Part shown: positions 7,272 to 13,779 of the stretch, one piece after another
Position numbering within the stretch: the stretch's first letter is position 1
How the letters are laid out: every line of letters begins with the position of its first letter
Source: an uncultured Lachnospiraceae bacterium
Lineage (GTDB): Bacteria; Bacillota; Clostridia; Lachnospirales; Lachnospiraceae
Reading direction: 5' to 3'
Length of the DNA: 14,640 nucleotides
Assembly (NCBI GenBank): GCA_910587955.1
Contig: CAJUNN010000063.1
Span: 1-14,640, forward strand
Position numbers and translations under genes: made by a program
Notes under the pieces: model-generated
What the model was told of the DNA's origin: nothing
Database searches by the model: none
Seen by the model: the letters and a program-made list of their open reading frames with translations, nothing else

Positions 7272-7286
7272 ATTCCGAATAGGAAT
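7272..7286. promoter_or_regulatory. LysR box upstream of the purine permease operon
   Basis: ATTCCGAATAGGAAT is a perfect dyad (ATTCC, 5-nt spacer, GGAAT) that contains the LysR T-N11-A pattern. Its centre at 7279 is about 65 bp upstream of the transcription start expected from the adjacent promoter, which is the classical recognition position for LysR activators. It also lies about 26-40 bp from the lysR start codon, suiting autoregulation. Confidence 0.65.
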
Positions 7287-7308
7287 GGTTTTTATAAAAA
7301 ACATGAAT

Positions 7309-7337
7309 TAGACATATACTTGATTTCATATTACAAT
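7309..7337 (+). promoter_or_regulatory. Promoter of the purine permease operon
   Basis: TAGACA (7309-7314) matches the -35 consensus at five of six bases, followed by a 17-bp spacer and TACAAT (7332-7337), also five of six. The start would be near 7344, giving a 5' UTR of about 54 nt. I see no purine riboswitch in that short leader. Confidence 0.65.
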
Positions 7338-7397
7338 AATATCCAGAAAAGCACAAGAAAAAGTCTTTGAAAAAATTAAAATGAGGGAGAGATGACC

Positions 7398-8702
7398 ATG
7401 AAAAGCTGGCTTGAGAAACAATTTCAGCTGTCCGCCTATAAGACCACAGTAAAGACGGAACTGCTGGCAGGTGTGACAACCTTTGTAACGATGGCATATG
7501 TTCTGGCTACGGTGCCCAATCTACTGGGAAATGCCGGGATGGAGAAGCACGGCGTCATGACAGCTATGGTTCTTTTGATTATTGGCACCACCTGCGCCAT
7601 GGCACTTTACACCAACCGGCCCTTTGCCTTGGCTCCGGGGCTTGGAAGCGTGGGGATTGTGGCTTCTATGATTTCCAACGAAGGCGTCAGCCAGCCCATT
7701 GCAGCAGGCGTTATCTTCTGGAGCGGCGTTCTCTTTATGGTGATTTCCTTTCTGGGACTTAGGGAGGCTGTAGTGCGGGTGATCCCCGTCAGCCTGAAAC
7801 AGGCAGTCAGCGCCGGAATCGGCCTGTTTATTGCACTTCTGGGAGCGAAAAGCTGCGGCCTTATTGTGGCTTCCGAGGCAAAGAACTGCTTAACGTTCGG
7901 CAGCCTTTCCTCCCCGAAAGTCTGTGTATGCCTTATCGGTTTTGTGATTCTGCTGGTGCTGAAAATACGGAAGGTGCCGGGGGATATGATTATTGCCATT
8001 GTGCTGACTACTCTTGTGGGAATCCCCTTTGGAGTTACGTCTATGCCGGAGCAGCTTTTTTCCATGCCTGCAACCTTAGGAGAACGGTTCTTAAACATTG
8101 ACTTTGCGGGGGCTCTGAATTTTGCCTACATTCCCTTTTTGATTGCGCTGTTTATCCCGGACTTTTTTTCCACCTTCGGAACCGTGCTGGGCGTGGGCGC
8201 CAAAGCGGGTTATCTGGATGAGAACGGCAACCTGCCTGGCATTGATAAGTGTTTCCAGGTGGACGCTGTGGCTACCAGCGTGGGGGCGCTCTTTGGGATT
8301 CCCAGCATGACAACTTATCTGGAATCCTCCGCAGGCGTGGAGGCCGGCGGGAAGACGGGACTTACAGCAGTCTTTACCAGCATCTGCTTTGCCCTGGCGC
8401 TGTTTGCAGCCCCTCTGGCTCTGATCATTCCTTCTGCGGCCACCTCACCGGTGCTGATTTTTATCGGCGTCAATATGCTGGGGGGAATGCGGAAAATCAA
8501 CTATGAGGATTTTACGGAGTGCTTTCCCGCTTTTCTCTGCATCACTTTTACCATCTTTGCAAATAACATTGCAAACGGAATCTGCACAGCCATTCCCGTC
8601 TACGTAATTTTGAAACTGACAACGGGAAAAGGAAAAGAGCTGTCGCCGGTTCTCTACATACTCACAGCAGTCTGTCTCTTATATTTCAGTACGCTAATAT
8701 AG
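7398..8702 (+). CDS. NCS2/AzgA-type purine base permease
   Basis: This 434-residue polytopic membrane protein belongs to the AzgA/PbuG branch of NCS2 permeases, proton-coupled importers of adenine, guanine or hypoxanthine. Family hallmarks are TELLAGVTTFVTMAY near the N-terminus, VSLKQAVSAGIGLFIALLGAK (about 131-151), DFFSTFGTVLGV (255-266) and GIPSMTTYLESSAGVEAGG (300-318). It has about a dozen hydrophobic segments and normal length. One oddity: the usual APGMGLNAFF segment reads APGLGSVGIV (79-88). The start at 7398 is preferred to an in-frame ATG at 7392 because AGGGAG (7384-7389) is 8 nt from the former and only 2 nt from the latter. Its stop codon overlaps the ribosome binding site of the adenine deaminase gene, so translation is probably coupled. 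Substrate is inferred as adenine or another purine base from that neighbour. Confidence 0.88.
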   Translation: MKSWLEKQFQLSAYKTTVKTELLAGVTTFVTMAYVLATVPNLLGNAGMEKHGVMTAMVLLIIGTTCAMALYTNRPFALAPGLGSVGIVASMISNEGVSQPIAAGVIFWSGVLFMVISFLGLREAVVRVIPVSLKQAVSAGIGLFIALLGAKSCGLIVASEAKNCLTFGSLSSPKVCVCLIGFVILLVLKIRKVPGDMIIAIVLTTLVGIPFGVTSMPEQLFSMPATLGERFLNIDFAGALNFAYIPFLIALFIPDFFSTFGTVLGVGAKAGYLDENGNLPGIDKCFQVDAVATSVGALFGIPSMTTYLESSAGVEAGGKTGLTAVFTSICFALALFAAPLALIIPSAATSPVLIFIGVNMLGGMRKINYEDFTECFPAFLCITFTIFANNIANGICTAIPVYVILKLTTGKGKELSPVLYILTAVCLLYFSTLI

Positions 8703-8710
8703 GAGGAGTT

Positions 8711-10438
8711 ATGGAAAAAGTTTCACTTTGGATTCGCGGGGCTAAGGTCTGGAATGCCTACGAAAAGAAGTTTGAGGAAGCGGATGTAGCTGTGGAGAAA
8801 GGACGTTTCTGCTATATTGACCGGGAACGCAGGACCTTTTTGGATGCGGAACGTATCCTGGACGCCACCGGGTTGTATCTCCTTCCGGGACTGATTGACA
8901 TTCACATGCACATTGAAAGCACCATGATGACCCCGGAGAATCTGGCCTGGGCCCTTGCGGGGAACGGTGTGACCACGATCGTTTCGGAGCCCCATGAAAT
9001 GGCAAATGTGAAAGGAATGCGGGGAATTCTGGAAATGATACAGGCGGGAAAGCATGTGCCTGTGGATATTTTCTACGGAATTCCCAGCTGTGTTCCCTCC
9101 ACGAGCGACGAACTGGAAACGGCCGGGGGAAAAATCGGTTTTGCCGAAATGAAGGCCCTATTGGAGTACCCGGAGGTAGCCTGCGTGGGCGAGGTCATGA
9201 ATTACCGGGGAGTTTTGGAAGAGCCGGAACTGGATATATGCAGATTTCTTTCCTATGTGAGGAAAGAGCGTCCGGGATTGCCCATAGAGGGACACTGCCC
9301 GGAGCTTGTAGGCCGGGAGCTGGCTGCATACCTTGGCTTGGGAATTGATTCGGATCACACGGAGCACAGCTTGGAAGAAGTGCGCCAGCGCATAGAGAAC
9401 GGGATGTTCCTGGAGATTCAGGAAAAGATGCTCCGGCAGGAAATACTGGATTATCTGATATCCCATAAATTATATGAGCATTGCGCCTTTGTCACGGATG
9501 ACACCATGGCAGATACCCTTATGGAGCAGGGACAGCTGAACCATGTAGCCGCGAAGGCGGTTGAGATGGGATTCCCTCTGGAAGAGGCCGTTTACTGTGC
9601 CACGTATACCCCGGCCCGGAGAATGAGGTTTTTTGACCGGGGAACGGTTGCTCCGGGAAAAATTGCCGATTTCCAGCTTGTAGAGAGGCCGGAGACCTTC
9701 CGTCCTATCAGTGTATTTAAAAACGGGGAAGAAATCTGGCGCCCGGGCAGAAAGCCCATGATTCATGGATATGCTTTCCCGGAAGATTTTTATACAAGCG
9801 TCCGGGTTCCGGAAGTTTCCCCGGAATTTTTCCGGGTGCCTGCACCGAAAGGAGCGTCCTTTGTCTGGGTCCGGGTCATGGAGGTAGCAAGGGGCGGAAC
9901 CCATACGCATGAAAAGGTGGTAAAGATGCCGGTACAAAACGGCTTTGTGGACTGGCAGGGGAGCGGATGTCTTTTGGCTGCCGTGCTGGAGCGGCATGGA
10001 ATAGACGGTTCCCGGGCCTTCGGATTTCTGACCGGGGACTGCCATAAGAAGGGGACTATAGCCACCACGTACCTCCACGATCACCACAATTTGCTGGTGG
10101 CGGGGGACAGCCCGGAGGACATGGCCTGGGCCGTGGGCCGGATCCGCCGCCAGCAGGGAGGATATCTGGCTGTGAGAAAGAAAGCGGTTTTGGCAGAGCT
10201 GGCACTGCCGGTCTGCGGGATCTTAAGCGAACGGCCGGCGGAAGAGACGGGAGCCGCATTGAAGCATGTGCGCTCTGTTATGAGGGAGCTGGGATACGAA
10301 CATGAGAATCCCATTATGTCCTTCGCCTGTCTGGGACTTCCGGTTTCACCGGAGCTGAAACTTACGAATCGGGGCTTAATTGAAACCAGAGCCAGAAAAA
10401 AGGTTTCACTGATTATAAAAGAAGGAGAGAGACTATGA
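8711..10438 (+). CDS. ade: Adenine deaminase
   Basis: This 575-residue amidohydrolase converts adenine to hypoxanthine and ammonia, in line with B. subtilis AdeC (577 residues). The N-terminal amidohydrolase domain has the metal-binding HMH (His65, His67 in IDIHMHIES), the EPHEM motif (93-97), GEV (Glu161), EGHCP (His195) and SDHTEHS (214-220). The C-terminal adenine deaminase domain includes CHKKGTIATTYLHDHHN, the counterpart of the conserved histidine-rich segment. The ATG at 8711 follows AGGAGG (8701-8706) closely, and that site overlaps the permease stop. Its TGA overlaps the next gene's ATG (ATGA at 10435-10438). The arrangement indicates coupled translation of uptake, deamination and nucleoside cleavage. 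A direct purine salvage or nitrogen scavenging role is well supported. Confidence 0.95.
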   Translation: MEKVSLWIRGAKVWNAYEKKFEEADVAVEKGRFCYIDRERRTFLDAERILDATGLYLLPGLIDIHMHIESTMMTPENLAWALAGNGVTTIVSEPHEMANVKGMRGILEMIQAGKHVPVDIFYGIPSCVPSTSDELETAGGKIGFAEMKALLEYPEVACVGEVMNYRGVLEEPELDICRFLSYVRKERPGLPIEGHCPELVGRELAAYLGLGIDSDHTEHSLEEVRQRIENGMFLEIQEKMLRQEILDYLISHKLYEHCAFVTDDTMADTLMEQGQLNHVAAKAVEMGFPLEEAVYCATYTPARRMRFFDRGTVAPGKIADFQLVERPETFRPISVFKNGEEIWRPGRKPMIHGYAFPEDFYTSVRVPEVSPEFFRVPAPKGASFVWVRVMEVARGGTHTHEKVVKMPVQNGFVDWQGSGCLLAAVLERHGIDGSRAFGFLTGDCHKKGTIATTYLHDHHNLLVAGDSPEDMAWAVGRIRRQQGGYLAVRKKAVLAELALPVCGILSERPAEETGAALKHVRSVMRELGYEHENPIMSFACLGLPVSPELKLTNRGLIETRARKKVSLIIKEGERL

Positions 10439-11355
10439 GCAAGAGACCTGTAATTATTGACACGGATCCGGGGATTGATGACGCACTGGCGCTGGCCATC
10501 GCTCTGTTTTCCGACGAGCTGGATGTGCGCCTGATCACCACCGTAGCAGGCAATGTCTCCCTGGAGCACGTAACCGACAATACCCTGCGCCTGCTGGGCT
10601 TTTTCGGCAAGGACGTACCGGTGGCGAAAGGAGCGGGAGAACCACTTCTGGAAGCGTTTGTGGACGCGTCCAATGTCCATGGAAAAACAGGGATGGAAGG
10701 CTATGACTTTCCGGAGCCCAAGCGGGAACTGCTGCTTTCCGAACATGCCGTCAACGCCATGCGCCGGGTGATACTGGAAAGCCCGGAGCCTGTTACCTTG
10801 GTGCCCATTGCGGCCCTCACCAACCTTGCCCTGCTGTTTGCTATGTATCCGGAGGTAAAAGAAAACATCCGGGAAATCGTGATGATGGGCGGTTCCGCCT
10901 CCCGGGGAAACAAAGGCGTCATGTCGGAATTTAATATCGGCACGGATCCGGAAGCGGCCCAGATGGTATTTCAGAGCGGGCTTCCCATCGTGATGGCCGG
11001 CCTGGATGTGGGACTGAAGGCCCTGGTCTACCCGGAGGACAGCGAAGAAATACGTAAAATGGGAAAAGTGGGCGATATGGCCTATCATCTCTTCAAACGT
11101 TACCGGGGGGGAAGTTTTCAGACCGGGCTTAAGATGTACGACAGCTGCGCCATTGCGTATCTCCTCTGCCCGGATCTCTTTGAGACGGCGGAGACGTATG
11201 TAGGCGTGGAACTGCGGGGGTCCATGACTGCCGGGTGCACGGTGGTAGATTTGAAGGGCTATCTGAAGCGGGAGCCCAATGCCAGGGTCTGCCTGGATGT
11301 TGACGGGGAGAGATTCCGCGTCTGGTTTAAAGAAGCACTGGCAAAGTGCATCTAA
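10435..11355 (+). CDS. rihC: RihC-type ribonucleoside hydrolase
   Basis: This 306-residue enzyme of the inosine-uridine nucleoside hydrolase family splits ribonucleosides into base and ribose. The calcium-binding DTDPGIDDA motif is at 9-17, AGN at 38-40, VHGKTGMEGYDF at 81-92, and MGGS then EFNIGTDPEAA at 151-175. The C-terminal half (GLKMYDSCAIAYLL and the following region) closely parallels E. coli RihC as I recall it. In RihC and relatives the motif is M-H-D; here it is M-Y-D, with Tyr235 in place of the histidine usually assigned to leaving-group protonation. The calcium-ligand Asp236 is retained. Start codon overlaps the adenine deaminase stop. It completes a scavenging operon in which released adenine could be deaminated by the preceding gene product. 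Substrate range may be shifted by the His-to-Tyr change. Confidence 0.92.
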   Translation: MSKRPVIIDTDPGIDDALALAIALFSDELDVRLITTVAGNVSLEHVTDNTLRLLGFFGKDVPVAKGAGEPLLEAFVDASNVHGKTGMEGYDFPEPKRELLLSEHAVNAMRRVILESPEPVTLVPIAALTNLALLFAMYPEVKENIREIVMMGGSASRGNKGVMSEFNIGTDPEAAQMVFQSGLPIVMAGLDVGLKALVYPEDSEEIRKMGKVGDMAYHLFKRYRGGSFQTGLKMYDSCAIAYLLCPDLFETAETYVGVELRGSMTAGCTVVDLKGYLKREPNARVCLDVDGERFRVWFKEALAKCI

Positions 11356-11358
11356 AAC

Positions 11359-11490
11359 AGCAGATTTCAGAACGGGCCCAGAAGGGATTACGGACGCATG
11401 ATTTAAGCGTGCGGAAAACCTTCTAAAGAGGGGCCTGAGAGGAAATCTGCGGAACTGGAATAAAAAACAGCAGAGGAAATCTGCGGAACT
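11359..11490 (+). promoter_or_regulatory. Structured leader before the DcuC-type gene
   Basis: Four nested stems can form. P1 is GCAGATTTC (11360-11368) with GAAATCTGC (11442-11450); P2 is GGCCC (11375-11379) with GGGCC (11431-11435); P3 is AGAAGG (11380-11385) with CCTTCT (11419-11424); P4 is ACGC (11394-11397) with GCGT (11407-11410). P2 and P3 abut on the 5' side. A second copy of the P1 3' strand lies at 11476-11484. No T-run follows, so it is not a standard terminator, and I see no promoter inside 11356-11509. I do not recognise a known riboswitch class. Confidence 0.5.
11438..11490 (+). repeat. 19-bp direct repeat, two copies
   Basis: AGAGGAAATCTGCGGAACT is present twice, at 11438-11456 and 11472-11490, a 34-bp period. 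Both copies carry GAAATCTGC, able to pair with GCAGATTTC at 11360-11368, so they compete for one partner. The second copy can also fold locally as GCAGA (11470-11474) with TCTGC (11480-11484). Confidence 0.85.
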
Positions 11491-11509
11491 AAAATAGGAG
11501 AATAAAAAC

Positions 11510-12925
11510 ATGTCAAATGTCATTATGTACGGCTCGGCGATTTTGGCTGTTGCAGTCGTAATCGCGATGCTGATTAAAAAAATGGATATTAAGATTACCC
11601 TGCTCCTTATGGGAATTATTCTGATGTTTGTGGGGCTTGGGCTTGGAACACCGATCGGAGGGGAGGAATTTGCCTCTACAGGAGCCGTCTGGCTGGATCC
11701 TTTGAAAGTCATTGCGGATCAGTTTAAAAGCACCATTTCCTCCGCAGGCTTTATTATTCTGATCCTGGGCGGTTATTCCGCTTATATGAGTGCCATCAAA
11801 GCAAACAACGTAACGGTAAGTGTCCTGACGAAGCCCATTGCCCGGATTAAATCCGTCTACATATTGGTGCCTCTGGTATTCCTTCTGGGAAATCTTTTAT
11901 CCCTGGTGGTTCCCAGTGCGTCCAACCTGGCCATTATCCTGCTGGCAACCCTGTATCCCATACTAATTCAGGCGGGCATGAGCACCTTGACGGCAGCCGG
12001 TATCATTGCAACCACAGCAACCATCGTTCCCACCCCTCTTGGCAGCGACAATGTAGCGATTGCCGCGGAACTGGCCCAGACTGCCGAATATGCAGGCATG
12101 ACGGCCACGGACTATGTGTTCCGCTATCATGCTATGGTGTCTATCCCCACCCTGCTGTTTATGGCGGTAGTACACTATTTCTGGCAGAAATACTGTGATA
12201 AGAAATCCAAGGATACGGTGGCGGATTTGGAGAAAATCGAGAAAGTAGAGGAAGTACAGGGAGGCGCCCTTTTCCGCACGGTGTATGCCATCCTTCCCCT
12301 GCTCCCCATTCTGCTCTTGATACTGGTGTTTGCCCTGCAGAAAATGACCGGACTTAAGATTGATATCAGTGTGGAGGTTGCAACCTTATTTTCCTTTGTC
12401 ATCGCTATTCTGTGCGAGCTTATCCGCAACCGGAATGCTAAGGCCACACTGAATGCCACGGAATCTTTCTTTAAAGGAATGGGCGGCTCCATGCCTATCG
12501 TGGCCCTTCTGGTAGCCGGAACCATCTTTGTAACCGGCTTAAAGTCCATCGGCCTGATTGCAGCCCTTCAGAGCGCTATGACAGGCATGCAGGGAAGCGG
12601 CATGGGATTTGTACTCCCGCTCTTGCTGGTAGGACTGACTGCGCTGATTGTGCTTTTAAGCGGAAGCGGAACGGCTCTGTTCTTTGCCATGGTTCCTTTG
12701 ATGGTGCCCCTTGCGTCTGCGGCGGGTATATCCGTATTCGCAGTGTCCGTTCCCATGGGACTGGCAGGAAATCTTCTGCGTGCCGTTTCGCCGGTATCTG
12801 CGGTAGTTATGATTGTGGCCGGAAGCGTGAAACGGGAGCCTCTGGCGATTGTAAAGAGAACTTCGGTGCCCATGATTGCGGGAACCGTGCTGATGTTTAT
12901 TCTGTCGGTGATTTTGTTCCTGTAA
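11510..12925 (+). CDS. DcuC-family anion transporter
   Basis: This 471-residue polytopic membrane protein resembles the DcuC anaerobic C4-dicarboxylate carrier family. Similarities include the segment FIILILGGYSAYMSAIKANN, the SAVVMIVAG loop near the C-terminus (compare SGVVVAVAG in E. coli DcuC) and the final VKRTSVP motif. There are about 12 hydrophobic segments and a charged cytosolic loop near 225-250. The ATG at 11510 follows AGGAG (11496-11500) at 9-nt spacing. It lies 154 bp after the nucleoside hydrolase, separated by a structured leader with no promoter or terminator that I can see, so it may be the last gene of the purine operon with separate control. DcuC members exchange or export succinate and fumarate, but family members with other carboxylate substrates exist, so the cargo here is uncertain. 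Confidence 0.85.
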   Translation: MSNVIMYGSAILAVAVVIAMLIKKMDIKITLLLMGIILMFVGLGLGTPIGGEEFASTGAVWLDPLKVIADQFKSTISSAGFIILILGGYSAYMSAIKANNVTVSVLTKPIARIKSVYILVPLVFLLGNLLSLVVPSASNLAIILLATLYPILIQAGMSTLTAAGIIATTATIVPTPLGSDNVAIAAELAQTAEYAGMTATDYVFRYHAMVSIPTLLFMAVVHYFWQKYCDKKSKDTVADLEKIEKVEEVQGGALFRTVYAILPLLPILLLILVFALQKMTGLKIDISVEVATLFSFVIAILCELIRNRNAKATLNATESFFKGMGGSMPIVALLVAGTIFVTGLKSIGLIAALQSAMTGMQGSGMGFVLPLLLVGLTALIVLLSGSGTALFFAMVPLMVPLASAAGISVFAVSVPMGLAGNLLRAVSPVSAVVMIVAGSVKREPLAIVKRTSVPMIAGTVLMFILSVILFL

Positions 12926-12935
12926 AATGAAAACA

Positions 12936-12979
12936 GGCGGTATCCTCTGAAAAGCAGAGAGATACCGCCCGTTTTTTTT
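12936..12979. terminator. Bidirectional terminator between the DcuC-type gene and luxS
   Basis: GGCGGTATC (12936-12944) pairs with GATACCGCC (12961-12969), and CTCTG (12945-12949) with CAGAG (12955-12959), closing on a 5-nt loop. Eight T follow (12972-12979), overlapping the luxS stop codon. On the minus strand the stem is followed by a shorter T-rich tract (complement of 12931-12933), so it likely serves luxS too. Confidence 0.92.
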
Positions 12980-13457
12980 ATTCCGGGTATACCAGCCGGT
13001 CTTCCTGGATGCCGTACAGTACCTGATCGAGATACCGCTTCGCCAGCCAGTTGGCCATAGGCAGGTTCATATCCAGATAGTTGCCGCAGTCTTTGGCGCA
13101 GGCTCCCGGCACATCTCCTTTGAAATCCCGGATAAACTCCCACATTTCCTCCATCAGGGGAACGATGTCCCGGGATTCGTAATCTCCGGCCAGCAGAAGG
13201 TAGAAGCCGGTGCGGCAGCCCATGGGACCGAAATAGATGGTTTTTGGTCCGAATTCCCGGTGGTTTCTTAAGAAGGTAGCGCCCAGGTGCTCGATGACGT
13301 GCATTTCCGCCGTATTCATAACCGGCTCCTCGTTGGGACTGGTGAGGCGCAGGTCAAAGGTAGTAATCACCGTGCCGCCTACCGGGTCTTTGCGGGATAC
13401 GTACACGCCCGGCTGCAGTTTGATATGGTCGATGGTGAAACTGGTAATCTTTTCCAT
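12978..13457 (-). CDS. luxS: S-ribosylhomocysteine lyase
   Basis: LuxS cleaves S-ribosylhomocysteine to homocysteine and DPD, the precursor of autoinducer-2, in the activated methyl cycle. The 159-residue length is normal. The metal site HVIEH gives His53, Glu56 and His57, and Cys124 (in CGNYLD) is the third protein ligand; Cys81 in FGPMGCRTGF is the conserved catalytic cysteine. The N-terminal ITSFTIDHIKLQPGVYVS is also typical. The ATG at 13457 follows AAAGGA on the minus strand at 7-nt spacing. It is a single-gene unit, convergent with the DcuC-type gene and divergent from mgtE. No Pfs nucleosidase or methionine gene is adjacent. I see no confident promoter in the 13458-13600 region on its strand. 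Confidence 0.97.
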   Translation of the reverse strand: MEKITSFTIDHIKLQPGVYVSRKDPVGGTVITTFDLRLTSPNEEPVMNTAEMHVIEHLGATFLRNHREFGPKTIYFGPMGCRTGFYLLLAGDYESRDIVPLMEEMWEFIRDFKGDVPGACAKDCGNYLDMNLPMANWLAKRYLDQVLYGIQEDRLVYPE

Positions 13458-13531
13458 AAAAAATTCCTTTCTTTTTTTATCATTGTTCTAAACAGTTCTT
13501 ACCGAAAAGTTTATCACAAATTTTCCCTCAC

Positions 13532-13554
13532 AAAAAGACCCAAACAGTCTTTTT
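13532..13554. repeat. Short inverted repeat between luxS and mgtE
   Basis: AAAAAGAC (13532-13539) and GTCTTTTT (13547-13554) form an 8-bp AT-rich stem with a 7-nt loop. T-runs lie in the 3' arm on both strands, so it could be a weak terminator or attenuator in the luxS leader, or simply a protein site. It lies upstream of the mgtE promoter. Confidence 0.4.
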
Positions 13555-13564
13555 TATGTTTTGG

Positions 13565-13594
13565 TTGACGATAACTATTCAAAAGTGATAAGAT
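13565..13594 (+). promoter_or_regulatory. Promoter of mgtE
   Basis: TTGACG (13565-13570) is a five-of-six -35 match. TAAGAT (13589-13594) follows after 18 bases as a -10. Transcription would begin near 13601, leaving a leader of about 170 nt before the ATG at 13772. Confidence 0.6.
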
Positions 13595-13638
13595 AAGATG
13601 CGCAGGTTTATAACCAAATTTATGCACAAGAAGGATGT

Positions 13639-13779
13639 GAAGAGTCCGTGGACGGGCGAAGTCGAAGTTGTAACTTGAGAAAAAGCAGGATGCGTGCGGA
13701 CGTGGACTCTTCTGGCTGATAAAGAAGATTCATTTGCCATGTCTGTTCGCAGAGATTGGGAGGCAGACAATATGGCAAT
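13639..13779 (+). promoter_or_regulatory. Structured mgtE leader with start-codon hairpin
   Basis: GAAGAGTCC (13639-13647) pairs perfectly with GGACTCTTC (13704-13712), and three more pairs can extend it inward. An alternative stem, TCTTCT (13708-13713) with AGAAGA (13723-13728), uses the same 3' strand. Downstream, GCCAT (13736-13740) and GTCTG (13741-13745) pair with ATGGC (13772-13776, the start codon) and CAGAC (13764-13768); ATT (13732-13734) can pair with AAT (13777-13779). The GGGAGG ribosome binding site (13758-13763) lies in the 18-nt loop. This looks like a translational switch. By eye it lacks the conserved AGGTGAGGCT block of the M-box magnesium riboswitch that often precedes mgtE. 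Confidence 0.6.

Noticed and set aside
7338..7397. Purine riboswitch in the permease 5' UTR
   Set aside because: The untranslated stretch after the mapped promoter is only about 54 nt, AT-rich and without paired arms or the conserved three-way junction sequences.
11358..11456. Intrinsic terminator after the nucleoside hydrolase gene
   Set aside because: The stems are convincing, but the sequence after the last stem strand (GGAACTGGAATAAAA) has no T-run, so rho-independent termination is unlikely.
10081..11712. 543-codon open frame on the minus strand
   Set aside because: It runs antisense across adenine deaminase, the nucleoside hydrolase, the intergenic leader and the DcuC-type gene. Its translation has no family resemblance and no ribosome binding site stands out; the plus-strand genes have clear motifs throughout.
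13600..13771. M-box magnesium riboswitch upstream of mgtE
   Set aside because: Position and structure fit, but the conserved AGGTGAGGCT-type block and GAACA/CTGCC core I would expect are not visible. Left as an unassigned structured leader; a covariance search would settle it.
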